Positions 1 to 10,087 of a DNA stretch of 64,000 bases are shown here, one piece after another. The stretch covers positions 340,467-404,466 of the forward strand of contig BJOX01000369.1 in NCBI GenBank assembly GCA_009731375.1, read 5' to 3'. Both the position numbers and the translations under genes were made by a program. How positions within the stretch are numbered: the first letter of the stretch is position 1; each line of letters opens with the position of its first letter. Below the pieces are notes generated by a model. The model saw only the letters and a program-made list of their open reading frames with translations. It did not search any database and was not told the origin of the DNA. This DNA is from Paulinella micropora (lineage: Eukaryota > Cercozoa > Imbricatea > Euglyphida).

Positions 1-121
1 GTAGTTTTGATGAACGACGTCAGCAAAGTTGTTTGTTCCGGGATTTTGCGTACATTGCGTACATTTATCCACAAATTGCCAGATTCCCTCCGGGCCGTAT
101 TCACAGAAGGGGCATTGATTT

Positions 122-158
<37 letters not shown>
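1..158. repeat. Flank and (AAT)n tail of SINE copy 1
   Basis: Bases 1-120 show no recognisable gene. Bases 121-158 are an (AAT)n run directly abutting the SINE at 159. Read on the minus strand it is the (ATT)n tail of that SINE. Confidence 0.6.
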
Positions 159-353
159 GTGCTTCTCTGTCAATGGCTGATGCATTTCTGCACATGCGCC
201 TCCATCGTCTCACCCGTGAGGGGAGTACGAAGAATTGACGATAGGCTCTAATGACACCCCCGCAAGGGCAGTTCCAACACTTCCAGACGGACCGGTATGC
301 CACGGTTCAATGAAAATACTGGTGGCACCGACTGGAATCGAACTGGCGACAGG
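159..353 (-). mobile_element. tRNA-derived SINE, copy 1, 5'-truncated
   Basis: Read on the minus strand this matches the SINE at 56962-57191. It contains the box B-like GTTCGATTCC, the GGTGCCACCAG junction that follows the tRNA-like part, and the tRNA-unrelated body ending GAGAAGCACT before an (ATT)n tail. The 5' part with box A is missing and replaced by an (AAT)n array at 354-424. Confidence 0.75.
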
Positions 354-355
354 GC

Positions 356-424
<69 letters not shown>

Positions 425-428
<4 letters not shown>

Positions 429-480
429 CTCAGTCAATGGCGAATGCATTTCTGCACATGTGCCTCCATCGTCTCACCCG
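425..480 (-). mobile_element. SINE 3' fragment, copy 2
   Basis: About 56 bp repeating the 3' body of SINE copy 1 (cacatgtgcctccatcgtct region) with substitutions. It is cut by a 10-N gap at 481-490 and preceded by the (AAT)n array. Confidence 0.6.
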
Positions 481-500
481 NNNNNNNNNNAATAATAATT

Positions 501-789
501 TATTAATCAAAAAAAAATCCTCATCCGCCCACATCCTCTCCTTGCTGAGACCGATGACAAGGTCTAAATCAACTTCAGCTTCAGCGCGGCACTCTTCTTC
601 ATGTTTCTGAAAAGATATTTTGTACACATAGTACTTAGCGCAAATTGAGCAACGGAACTTGTAGTCTTTTTTCTTGTACCCCCGGAACTGGAGCTCTTTG
701 ACACGATAGTTAGCCTGTAAAAGCTCTAACATCCACGTATCGCGACGAGTGTTACGCTTGAAAAAAAGCTGTGAATGCATGTTGTTCAC
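501..789 (-). CDS. Hypothetical zinc-finger ORF fragment
   Basis: The ORF starts at an ATG at 789 (MNNMHSQ) and runs open to the N gap at 481-490, so its C-terminus is not seen. About two thirds in, FRCSICAKYYVYKISFQKH followed by EEEC gives C-x2-C-x12-H-x4-C spacing, a C2HC variant of the classical C2H2 finger. The rest is basic, then acidic (AEAEVDLDLV). It lies on the same strand as the two ORFs at 1015-3167, so the three may be parts of one gene or one mobile element, but no splice link could be shown. Function is unknown. It could also be a chance ORF. Confidence 0.35.
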
Positions 790-1014
790 TAGCTCCAGCG
801 ACTGACAAGAAAATCAGCAAATAGTTCCGTGAAGCTTCAAAAAAAAAGTGATATGATTAACGGTAAGATGCACGTATGGAGTAATGAAATCCGGATCGAA
901 AGTACCGTAAGGATATACATCCGGGCCTTCCGGCGCATAACGGGCCCATTCTCACCCCTCCTCACCTCCTTCCCATCCTCCCGCCAGTAAACGATATCGT
1001 TTGGTTCACCGCCT

Positions 1015-1753
1015 CTACCAGGTACCTTCAGATACCAAGTCCCATCCTCGATCAGTCAAAGGATGAGCGGGGCCTTGGTATTTCATAGAAGTTAGTTCAA
1101 GAAACAAAGTACGAGTTTGTTTCTGCAACAAATCCGCTTCCGTGTCAGTGAAAATGTGCGGATTGTTGATTTTGCGAAATTGATTCCACCAGCCCGCGCA
1201 AAAAGTCTTAATATTTTTCCAGCGGCCCGGGCAGAAAATATTTTCTAGACTCAAATTGTCATCGTAAACTTCCGACATAAAACGACGCAACGCTACAGCG
1301 ATCAAGTCCAGTCCGTTCATGATTTTTTTTGTCATTATACCGACATTTGAAACCGGAAATTACCTTTCCCGCCCGGTTTTTACCTGCAAGTTGATCTTTG
1401 AAGTGCGCGAGTCTTGAGTCAAGGGACGCGTACGGTGAATCAAGCGGAATGTCCAAACTCCAAGGGACACGAGGCTTTCCTGTTAAAATCTCTCTTATAA
1501 TATAGTCAGTCATCCGGCCGCACACACGCAGCATCATGTGCAGCAAGTCTGGTACTGTGTCTTTCAAGCGGGATGTAATGAAAAAGTGATTGTGCATGTT
1601 TTTTTCGGGTTGTGATGCATCATCAGTGCTCTTTCTAGTCACACCCCACTTTACCTCTAAATCTGCTCTATCGTCTGAATGGCATGTGCACAAAAAACAA
1701 GAGTTATCTGAAGAGGCTGCTTTATGCCCGGTGCATGAAAGCAGCCACTTCAT
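1015..1753 (-). pseudogene. Unknown Cys-rich ORF, frameshifted
   Basis: Two overlapping minus-strand ORFs read as one protein if a one-base shift is assumed in the A-run near 1325-1335. The first part, from 1753, has CTGHK and then SCFLCTCHSDDR, a C-x2-C-x-C metal-binding-like cluster, followed about 50 residues later by TVPDLLHMMLRVCGRM. The second part, ending at 1015, has FCPGRWKNIKTFCAGWWNQF and an acidic, Gln-rich tail. The C-x2-C-x-C plus LLHM arrangement resembles uncharacterised ORFs that I associate with repetitive elements; that is memory and was not checked. A 10-N gap at 1765-1774 cuts the upstream side. A genuine intron instead of the frameshift is possible, since a GTAAAAACC donor follows CAG near 1385, but I found no matching acceptor. 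Confidence 0.35.
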
Positions 1754-1774
1754 GTCACCTGGTCNNNNNNNNNN

Positions 1775-2076
1775 ATATTAATGCCGGCCGGTTTCCGGGG
1801 ATGTCCATCCATTTTGTTCAAGTTGCTCCAGGTAAGCTAAAAGCTCAGCTACAAGTTATTAATAAAAATTTATATCAATAGTATTAATAAATAAAACTAA
1901 TTCAATTATAATGTTAATAAAACTAATTCAAGTATTAATAAAATTTATTCAATTATTACGAAAGTTTTATTGTTAATAACTTAACCAAAAGAGAGAGAAA
2001 GAGAAAGATCGGGGGAAATATGTGTAGAAGAGAATTGATGTTATCTTCAACATACATTTTCCCCTAGTAACCGAGA

Positions 2077-2142
<66 letters not shown>

Positions 2143-2152
2143 NNNNNNNNNN
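1775..2152. repeat. AT-rich spacer, poly(A) tract and gap
   Basis: TAATAAA-like AT-rich repeats occupy about 1855-1985. A run of about 60 A lies at about 2080-2142, ending in a 10-N gap at 2143-2152. No gene was seen. Confidence 0.7.
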
Positions 2153-3167
2153 TGACGTTAACCCTGCCCCATCCCTCATCCACTTGGTCTCCAACTCAGT
2201 GAGAATGCTGTAAACATTTGCACTCGCAGACAAACCGTCTGCTGACAGTTTCAGATCGTACTTAAGGTCCACGTCCGCTGTGAGCTCTCTCCTCTTCTTC
2301 GTCAACTACAGGCACACAAATTGCAGAAAAGAAACAAACAAAAAAGCAACTTGAGCCAACCTGCTGGCCCGAGAGAAAGGGATGCTTCACTGCATGCAAT
2401 AAAGCGGAGACTTGCTTGTCGGACATGACGTTGCAATCCATGTGCAACAGGGCCTGGTAGGCTAAGTTCTCTATTTGTTTCTCGTCAGGCATGGCAGCAT
2501 AGTTTTTATACATGTCTTTCACCATTTCATCATAATCATTCACCTCTGCTTCTGTCAACCTATGCTCCTCACCTAACATTCGCCTAATCTCCCCTACCAC
2601 AGCCCCACACCTCTGCTTTCTCTGTCTCCTAGTCTGCTTGGACACCTTCTCTTCCTTTCTGATCTTGGGCACCCTACACACTAGCACTATCTCTTTCCCC
2701 GTCACATACTTATCTATTCTACACCTATCATCTGTCTCCTGCCACTGCCACATCTCTCGCAGGTATGGCTCTCCTGCTCTACCCACACACCCATGCGCAT
2801 CTGGCACTTTTACTGGCGTCATCTTCTCCCTCTCTACACTAGCCCAGTACTCCTTTCTGGTCATGTAATGTACTCCAGCCCCTTTCGGGGTGATGACAGA
2901 AAATTTCATTTCATAATTATCGAGAGATTCTGCCCCCACTTCGAGAGATTCCGCCCCCACTTCGATGCCCGTGCAACGGCCATACTGCGAGTCTCGTTCC
3001 CTTGCCTCTGCAACACGCTCTTGGTCGTCAAGCTTGGCTCTTTTTTCCACCAACGCGTCGGCACGTGTATCCCTCTCAGTCCTCTTCTTGTTTTTGTCAA
3101 AAGTCTTTCTCTGCTTTCGCCAGCCTTTGGATCCGCGACTTGGAGGCATGGGGAAGCTTCGCACCAA
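2153..3167 (-). CDS. Hypothetical basic protein, two exons, 3' end in gap
   Basis: The first exon runs 3167-2360 from an ATG (an alternative ATG lies six codons in, MPPSRGSKG). It is Lys/Arg/Glu-rich and predicted largely helical. Residues about 72-82 carry an in-frame duplication, GAESLEVGAESL. The exon ends CAG at 2360. A 54-bp intron, 2359-2306, has a GT donor and a pyrimidine-rich TGTAG acceptor. Splicing joins SGQQ to LTKKRRELTADVDLKYDLK, which stays open to the gap at 2143-2152, whereas reading through the intron gives a hydrophobic stretch and an early stop. No family is recognised. It lies just upstream of the two other minus-strand ORFs. Confidence 0.45.
2306..2359 (-). other. Short GT-AG intron
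   Basis: On the minus strand CAG|GTTGG at 2359 and CTGTAG|TTGAC at 2306 bound 54 bases. Removing them keeps the frame open into a charged sequence. Confidence 0.5.
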
Positions 3168-3169
3168 AG

Positions 3170-3832
3170 TCCCAACACACTGCGCCGGTCCTTAAAAAAG
3201 TTGACAGTGTTTGGCTTTTGGCTGGCATGGCCTGGGCCGGCCTGAACATTTTAGGGTAAAAGGTCCCAAAAACCTCAAAAATCCAGGAAAAGTCTCCTCC
3301 TAAACTTCTTCACCTTTTTTAAAAAGGGCTTCAGATTCAAAAAGCTCGTCATCTGAAGGGGTTCCGACCAACTTTTCAAAAAGTATTGTCAAATTTTAGA
3401 CAAAATGTTTTTTTAATGCAGAAAACACAAAATTTTTAACCGTTATAACATTTGAAATTCAAATTTTTTTAAAAAAATTTTCAGTGGGAACCCCATCCCA
3501 TCGTGACCTTTACAACACAAAAAGAATTATTAAAAAAAGTTAAAAACTCATTACGCTTATTTTGCCTCCGTTTTACCAACGCTTAAAATGCCTAAAATTA
3601 CATATGCCTCACTTGAATGTCCTTCAGTTGGTCAACATGATTCATCGGACCGTCTTCGAGTCACTCAGGCTGACTGAGCCGGCCCAGTGCTACCGCCGAG
3701 TCCGCGTCACCTCTTTACCACTTCCCTTCTAACTTTATTTACTACATGAAGGTACTTGACATGCTTTTTCGAGAGATCAACTTTCAGGACCGATCGTTCG
3801 ACCCTCGCTCCCTTTCTTGCTTGAAGACAACT
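3170..3832. other. AT-rich intergenic DNA left of the retrotransposon
   Basis: Unique-looking AT-rich sequence with no convincing ORF. It ends with a 35-bp segment at 3786-3820 repeated exactly at 19937-19971, and the CAACT target-site duplication at 3828-3832. Confidence 0.6.
3828..3832. repeat. Target-site duplication, left copy (CAACT)
   Basis: CAACT directly precedes the 5' LTR and recurs directly after the 3' LTR at 19720-19724. Confidence 0.8.
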
Positions 3833-3990
3833 GTGCCGGCCCATCCGGTATATAATGGCATTACTCTATGTTCCGGTCTGTCGGTTTACCCTTGGCTTGG
3901 AGAGTACGGAGTCCCTTCTACGTTAGGTATTCCTCATTCTACAAGTCGTTAGGCAGTTATTATATTATTAAATATTTGGTCACGGTAACA
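3833..3990 (+). repeat. 5' LTR, about 158 bp
   Basis: It begins GTGCCGGCCC and ends GGTAACA, matching 19559-19719. A TATATAA box lies at 3849-3855. TTCTACGTTAG lies at 3916-3926 and a related TTCTACAAGTCGTTAG about ten bases further on. If the base before is counted, the ends are TG...CA with a 4-bp CAAC duplication. It is very short for an element of this size. Confidence 0.9.
3849..3855 (+). promoter_or_regulatory. LTR TATA box
   Basis: TATATAA lies 16 bases into the 5' LTR and is conserved in the 3' LTR at 19575-19581. Known LTR promoters place a TATA box upstream of R, so transcription of the element should start shortly downstream. Confidence 0.6.
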
Positions 3991-4750
3991 TCGGAGTCGC
4001 TAATAAAAACACAGTTTACCGGGTAGGAAATTTTCCTCCGTTACTCGGAAAATTTTGCGTCTTTCATGACTTGAGAAAATCGGCACAGATTCGAAGTTTG
4101 CGACATGGTTTATTGGGATGGAACTTGATGGTTGTTGATGGTTTTTGGTTGTTAATGGATGAATCTATGCATGGGGCATGCATTTCTTGGATTGTCTTTG
4201 GGTTCTCGTGTGGTTTTTCGGGGGAGCAAGGGTTGCTATGTTTGACTCATACACATCACATGGCGGGAAGTCGTTTTTCACATGAGAACTCGGAATTTAT
4301 GTTGGAATATGGTTGCATTTATATGCATATATGTTGGGAGATTACGTTCGATGGATTTAGTGTGTGTTTTCGAGCTCGTTGAGCGATGAGCAGGGGTTGC
4401 TGTGCTCAGCAGTCACAAGGAATACAACACACGGGACACGCCACTCATAAATGGTATGGAAATCTTTATGCAAACATTGGTTCTATGTTTGCTGTGGATG
4501 ATGAAGACAGGATAACATGTTTTCTCAAAATAAGTGCTGGAATAGAGGCACATGAATGGTATGGAAGGTGGGTGGTTCTCACGGATGTCGGAGGAGGATG
4601 GTAGGTCGGAGGGACCAAGACATGGGGAAACACACCACAAGGGGGAATACAGCACGGATTGGAAGGCTTGGGGGACTCAATAACGATATGGCACGGCATA
4701 TGGATGGGTTTGCTTGGAGGGAGGACAAGGGGGAAGATGGCTGATCAGGG
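3991..4750 (+). other. Retrotransposon leader
   Basis: Sequence between the 5' LTR and ORF A. No primer-binding site starting with TGG is obvious directly after the LTR (it reads TCGGAGTCGC). Short ORFs at 4071-4382 and 4386-4604 have no recognisable content. Confidence 0.5.
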
Positions 4751-5953
4751 GTGGCAAATCGGTCTGGGGGATGGCTGGGATGGCTTGGTTTATGGCCACA
4801 GTCAAACGAAAGGGGAGGATTGGAAGTGGCGGGAACCGAAAGGGAACGTGGGGGGAACAAATGGTGGAGTTGGTTTGGAAAAAGACATGAGGAACATGGC
4901 GAAAGAGGACAAAAACGAGGGGGCCATCATGGCACAAAACTCAAAAGGGAAATTCACGGTATTTACGGTGGGCGACCTCGGGAGTGGACAAGGCAAAGAT
5001 GGTGTCCTTTTTCATGGGGTTTTGCGGGCTTTTTACCAAGAATGGATTACTGCCTATATCGGCCATATCAAGGCCCTTCAAGTCCTTATTTTTTTTTCGC
5101 ACTGAGTGCGTACAGTGGGAGGCTTGGAAGGAGTGTGGGGTGGGGGAATAAGATGATACAGGGGCTAGATGATACAGGGTATTATATGCTGGAGGTTGGA
5201 GATCAGGAGGGGGCACAAGGCAAGAATGAGATGGTCGACGCGTTCAGAAGGGTATCCGACCAAGGGTCGAAGCCCAAGGGACCGTCAGAGGAGGATATCA
5301 ATGAAAACACGTTGTGGGAGGAAGGAGAATGCCGTATTGACAGAAATGCCTACGCGGTCAGGGAGCGAATGAGGGAGAATGTTGAGTTGGCCTCCTCGTA
5401 TACTAAGGGCAAGCCGGGCTCGAAGCAGGCAAAAATCTGGACAAAGCGACATCAGGATCATGTGGAAGTCTGGAAGGGTTTTGAAACGTTGTGCCGTTTG
5501 AGGGAACGAAGGGTGGCGGAGGTACGAAAGGCAAGGAAGGAGGAAGGAAAAATGGAGAAGAAGAGCTATTGGCAGGAGGCATACCTCGAGGAGTAGGATT
5601 TCCCAGAGTCGGAACTATGTAACGAGGATGAAATACGTCTTGGGAGGAACATATATGTACAGGTGGAGGAAATGTGGCAACTGTACAAGGGGTGTTTGGA
5701 GAGGATCAAGACTTTGGAACAGGGAGACGAGAATCAGAGGAAGATTGAGGAATTGGAGGAAGAGGCTGGGAAGAATAAGCAGGTCTACGAGACCTTGTGG
5801 AGTTTGGCGAGACAGAGGCGTAAGAAATACTTGAAAACTCGATATGACCAAGCATCTTGGACACTTGAGTCCATTGGGTTTAACCCTGACGAGGAGGAGG
5901 AAATGGAGGAACGTTGCAAAAATAAGCGACAACGAACTGACTATTTGTCGTAG
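4751..5953 (+). pseudogene. Retrotransposon ORF A, coiled-coil protein with internal TAG
   Basis: One frame stays open from 4751 to a natural stop at 5953 apart from a single TAG at 5594-5596. The N-terminal third is Trp/Gly-rich and may be leader, so the true start is uncertain. From about 5190 on the protein is strongly charged (Glu, Lys, Arg) with heptad-like stretches such as RKIEELEEEAGKNKQVYETL, suggesting coiled coils. It is the first of four ORFs before pol. It has no zinc knuckle and no similarity I recognise. A structural (gag-like) or accessory role is inference from position. Confidence 0.5.
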
Positions 5954-5985
5954 GATGGTAAAAGAGGGGAATACCTCTGATTGCA

Positions 5986-5996
5986 TTCTACGTTAG
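5986..5996 (+). promoter_or_regulatory. TTCTACGTTAG motif before ORF B
   Basis: The same 11-mer as in both LTRs. It ends six bases before the ATG at 6003. Confidence 0.6.
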
Positions 5997-6002
5997 GTCT
6001 CA

Positions 6003-6488
6003 ATGGAAAAGAAAAAGACAGGCAAGGAGGAAAATGGGGACGAGGGGATGGAGGAAAACGAGAACGAGGGAGAGGAGGAGACACCGGAGTTTTGGAGAAA
6101 GACATGGGAGGAAGAGACGGAGGAAGGAGAAAAAGGAATGTGGAACAGGGGTGAGATAAAGATAGGGAAGGACATATACAAACGTATGGCTGAGATAACA
6201 GAGGAATTTGACACCATGCGGCAGAAGATGGAAAGGATGTTGGTCCAGAAACAGGGAGATATATGCCCGGCGGATTTTGAAGCGACCAGACGGAGTTTGG
6301 GGGAATTATGTGGTTTGAAGAGAGCAATCGGAAATGCGGCTAGGATGAGGAGAACGAGATATATGGTTACACAAGGCTGGAAGGAGGCCAGAGAGGCATG
6401 GAAAAAGGAGAAACGAGAAAGAGGGATAGGAGAGAGGGAGGGGGACAAGCCAAACAAGAAGGCAAAAAGGAGGGGTGAGGGACACTAG
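6003..6488 (+). CDS. Retrotransposon ORF B, charged helical protein
   Basis: 161 codons from an ATG just after a TTCTACGTTAG motif to a TAG. It is Lys/Glu-rich throughout, with a helical middle (KIGKDIYKRMAEITEEFDTM) and a basic C-terminus (NKKAKRRGEGH) that resembles a nuclear localisation signal. No family is recognised. Its intact frame and the shared upstream motif argue that it is a real element gene expressed separately from ORFs A and C. Confidence 0.5.
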   Translation: MEKKKTGKEENGDEGMEENENEGEEETPEFWRKTWEEETEEGEKGMWNRGEIKIGKDIYKRMAEITEEFDTMRQKMERMLVQKQGDICPADFEATRRSLGELCGLKRAIGNAARMRRTRYMVTQGWKEAREAWKKEKRERGIGEREGDKPNKKAKRRGEGH

Positions 6489-6504
6489 ACAACATGGCAC
6501 ATGC

Positions 6505-6515
6505 TTCTACGTTAG
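6505..6515 (+). promoter_or_regulatory. TTCTACGTTAG motif before ORF C
   Basis: An exact copy of the LTR 11-mer, ending 15 bases before the ATG at 6531. Confidence 0.6.
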
Positions 6516-6530
6516 GACACACGTCAGAGG

Positions 6531-7979
6531 ATGAGCACACGGGGGCTAAGGTTGGAGCTGACGGAGGGGGACCAACAGTGGGGACGAGTTAGGGGGACGG
6601 AATATAAGGTGGACGAGGAGGCACGGCAGTTCATAGAGGAGATGGGTGAAGAGTGGAGTGAACGGGTGGAGGCAATTTTGCACACGGAACGGATAACGGG
6701 GGATAAAAGGTGGATGGCAATTCGAAAACTATTGGAGTTAATATGGCGGTGGTTTGGGGAGCAGGAGGGTTTATGGAGACAAATCGCCAAGTCGGAGGAG
6801 GCGAGGAACCAATATGTTTTTCTGGCTTTGTTGACGAAGGTGGGGGAGAAGGGGGTAGCGGAACGGTTACATACGGCATGGGCTTGAGCCACGGGAAAGG
6901 CAGCACATGCCAAGAAATGGTTGCAAACTCTCCAAGGAAGAAGAGGACAGTTGGACACTGTTCGTCGACCATTGCGGATGCGAGGAATAATCGAGAGGGT
7001 GGAGAATCATGCGGCGGGCAACGATTGGGACAGTGAAAAGACACAGGAATGGCTTAAACAGTTGCAAGAGGACAGAGGCCTGTGGACACAAAAGGACAAA
7101 AACGAGAGGGCAGCAGAGAGACCGGACATGGGGCAGGGAAGAGAGGCTACAAGCCACACTCAAATGGAGGAGATGGCAGTGGATGAGGAGGTGGAAAGGG
7201 TGACACAGGAGATGAAGACGGCGAGGGAGGCGAGAAGGAAGGTGGAAGACGAGGAGATAGAAGGAGAGTTGGTGGTGGAACAAGAGATAAGAGAGAACTC
7301 GGATCATGACTTGGGGAGTCAAGTGCTAGCACTGGCCCAGGCATGGGGACAGGGACAGGAACAGGCACAACGTCAGAAGGAGGTGGTGGAGGAGGCGAGA
7401 TGGGAAATTATAAGGAGGAGGTGGGAGAAGCGTACGAGTACGATGCCGGCCGAAATGAGGGAGCCTTGTTGGAAACATTTCAAGGAATCAGAGGAGGCGC
7501 GGGGACAGTATGCACGAATTCAAGAAGTGGAAAGGAGACTGGGAGACACGATACAGGACGTTATTCTGTCGGTGGAAACTGCGCTTACGGGCACAGTAGC
7601 AGAGGCTAAGGCTTGGGAGGCCAAATGGCATGACGAACATCCTGCACAATGGAAACAGTTTGTCAGTCGGTTGAGGATGGGATGGACGAAGGAGCAGACA
7701 CAGGGGAGTATAGAGGGCAATGAGTGGCAGTCGGAGGAGACGAAGGAATGGATAACGGACTTGGGGACAAAAATGGAGATAAGACACATACAGGAGTTGG
7801 CAATGAGGTGGGAGGAGGAAGCGAAGGTGGAGGAGGAGGAGACAACGGATGAAGAGGGGGAGGAGAGGTCTAACCGCGAAGGAAGCAGGGGGTCTTGGGA
7901 CCAGCGGGAGACAGCGGAGGAGATGATGGAATGGATGGAAGAGTTAGATGGGGATGTGCTGGAACAGTTCAGCATGTGA
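6531..7979 (+). pseudogene. Retrotransposon ORF C with internal TGA
   Basis: The frame is open from the ATG at 6531 to the stop at 7979 except for a TGA at 6885-6887, so the ancestral product was about 480 residues. It is Glu/Arg/Trp-rich and helical, with spaced Trp residues and repeated segments of the type EWSERVE and EWLKQLQED. It ends in a very acidic tail (EEAKVEEEETTDEEGEE). No known domain is recognised. Position and the preceding motif suggest an element-encoded structural or accessory protein. Confidence 0.5.
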
Positions 7980-8186
7980 CAAACGGGAGGGGCAACGGAA
8001 CTAATCAGTGGAAAAAAAAAGAGAGGGGCGGGGGACGGATACATTGGAAAGAGGGAGAGAGGACTCGGAAGGATAGAGGAGGGCAATGCAGGGATATGGC
8101 AAGGGATGTGGACAGGATAACGGAGATCATATTGGGAGAAAGACATGTATATATGGGTTTGGAGTTTATTATTATCTATTTCTCCC

Positions 8187-8197
8187 TTCTACGTTAG
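8187..8197 (+). promoter_or_regulatory. TTCTACGTTAG motif before ORF D
   Basis: An exact copy of the LTR 11-mer after a pyrimidine-rich stretch (ctatttctccc), ending nine bases before the ATG at 8207. Confidence 0.6.
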
Positions 8198-8206
8198 TGG
8201 CAACGA

Positions 8207-10087
8207 ATGGCAGACGAGGCGCAAGGCGGGGTGCCGCCAGCGGTGCTACCGATCAGGTTTACGCCACTCAAGAAGGCGGGGCCCTCGCCTATGCGAGTGG
8301 ACGAAGGGGAGGACAAGGCGGGGGCGGCGCCGGCGGCTCCTATGACGTATGCGCGGAATCCTCCGAGTATGTCTGACCACTTCCTCCAGACGTTGCAAGC
8401 GAGCCCGACGGCTATCGAGATTTACTCACAGCTGAGCAGGAACTCGCTCAAAATGTGGACAGACGGACCCGATGAAGGGGGAATTAAGGACGACATCGAC
8501 GCATGGAACGAATGGCAGTTACCAGTGGGCAAGCCACACTGGGGGCCGGGGATCAAGACGAGAGTGTTAGCCAAAATGGCAGAGGCTTTGGCGGTGGCGG
8601 TGGGACACCACAGGGATCAGATTTCGTCGAAGGCGTTGACAGCTTATATGGTACGGCCTATAATGGATGAAGGGGGGGTCATAACCGAAGGAAAAGTGAC
8701 GGAAATGATCGCGGCTATTGACCGGCTGATCTTGGCAATCCGACAGCAGGACAACAAAGTTACAGCGGCTTTCCACGATTGGAACAAGCGCATGATGCTC
8801 AATCCGGTTGATGACTTGGCGTCATGGTTGGAAACGGCAAACTTGCAATGGGCGGACGAGGTGAGGAGGGAGGCGGGTTTCTTTACAGAAGCCATGAAGC
8901 AGTACAACGACGGCATGGACGCGATGGGACACATCAAGGAACGGGGGGCGACAGTCAAGAAGCTCTTGCACAACGCGGTGAACAGGGCTGCTCTGATGGA
9001 TGACGCGGTCCGCAAGGCGACGGTGACGGAACTGCGGATGTGGGTGTATCACCTGTCGTTGGTGAGGGGGTGTGTGGATGGTTGGGTAGCCTGGACTAGG
9101 CTTCGGCTGAAATTAATGGAGGAACCGGAGGCGGCGTCACCGGAAAAGAAAAAGAAAAAGAAAAAGAAAAAGAAGAAGAAGAGTAAGAAGAAGAAAAGCG
9201 ACTCGGAAGGCTCGGAGTCGGACGAGGATTCGAAGGAGGAGGGATCGGAGGATGGCGAGAAGAATCGCTCGGGTTGGGCGAGTAGTATGGCCAGGAGTTC
9301 GGTCCAAGGATGGGAAAAAAGGGACAAGATAATAAAAGAGTTGAAGGCAAATACGGAGCTGGCAAGGCAGGGGTACGACCAAATCGACCAAAGCCTAGGG
9401 GACGACAGGCGATATATGAACATGATGCGGCAATTTGCGGTACAGTTCAAGAAGCAGCTGCGCGGGGAGCAGAGTGGCAACGATCTGGAATCCATTTGCT
9501 TCGTCTTGGCGGACGTTTTGGGAATTGCGGGGGCTAACGCGGGGTTGTCGAACCAGGCGACGTGGGAGGAAGTCTTCGACAAGGAAGTCAAGGGCAATAC
9601 GGCAGGATCGCACTGGCAGTACGTGGATGTGATCCACTACGTCTTCGGCACGGTCTTTGGGTTTGTGGCACTCACCGATGCGGATGAGGAATTGGAAACA
9701 GTTCGGGGAGTGATCCAGGATAAGGTCAGGGCCCGCATGCCTCTACCGGCTTTATTCCAAGCAGTCATGGACGCGTGTCTAATCAACGACGAGCGGAAGG
9801 TGTACCCGCTAATCTTGGGCATTGGCTTATGGAGGGAACAGGCGACCAAGAACGTGGTAACGGAGATGCTGAACGCGGGCTTGAGGCTGCCGACGCTACC
9901 GAACGAAAACAAGGCTAAATGGCAGGGATGGCAAGGCAAAACCAACCCGGTGGCTTGGACGATGGATCACGAAGACGTCAAGGCAATAAAGACGCTGTTG
10001 ATGGATCCAGCGATTCTGGCGAAGATGCCAAAGGCACCCAATGCGGCAGCAACAAGGAGGACGGCAGACTGCTGGGGGCGACGGTAG
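8207..10087 (+). CDS. Retrotransposon ORF D, gag-like protein
   Basis: An intact 626-codon ORF from the ATG at 8207. The N-terminal half is helical (residues about 60-300). A poly-Lys block followed by Ser/Asp/Glu (about 311-350) looks like a basic-acidic nuclear-targeting or RNA-binding linker. The C-terminal half is again helical (SIQDK-like segments, VIHYVFGTVFGFVALTDADEE). It runs directly into a +1-shifted Gly-rich frame at 10041, as gag often does before a nucleic-acid-binding tail. Size, position just before pol and composition fit a capsid/gag role, but no capsid signature is recognised, so this is inference. Confidence 0.5.
   Translation: MADEAQGGVPPAVLPIRFTPLKKAGPSPMRVDEGEDKAGAAPAAPMTYARNPPSMSDHFLQTLQASPTAIEIYSQLSRNSLKMWTDGPDEGGIKDDIDAWNEWQLPVGKPHWGPGIKTRVLAKMAEALAVAVGHHRDQISSKALTAYMVRPIMDEGGVITEGKVTEMIAAIDRLILAIRQQDNKVTAAFHDWNKRMMLNPVDDLASWLETANLQWADEVRREAGFFTEAMKQYNDGMDAMGHIKERGATVKKLLHNAVNRAALMDDAVRKATVTELRMWVYHLSLVRGCVDGWVAWTRLRLKLMEEPEAASPEKKKKKKKKKKKKSKKKKSDSEGSESDEDSKEEGSEDGEKNRSGWASSMARSSVQGWEKRDKIIKELKANTELARQGYDQIDQSLGDDRRYMNMMRQFAVQFKKQLRGEQSGNDLESICFVLADVLGIAGANAGLSNQATWEEVFDKEVKGNTAGSHWQYVDVIHYVFGTVFGFVALTDADEELETVRGVIQDKVRARMPLPALFQAVMDACLINDERKVYPLILGIGLWREQATKNVVTEMLNAGLRLPTLPNENKAKWQGWQGKTNPVAWTMDHEDVKAIKTLLMDPAILAKMPKAPNAAATRRTADCWGRR

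Noticed and set aside
3991-4015. Primer-binding site after the 5' LTR
   Set aside because: No TGG start and no recognisable tRNA 3' complement; not annotated.
7520-8146. Minus-strand Ser/Pro/Leu-rich ORFs opposite ORFs A-D
   Set aside because: Complementary shadows of Glu/Lys-rich plus-strand coding.
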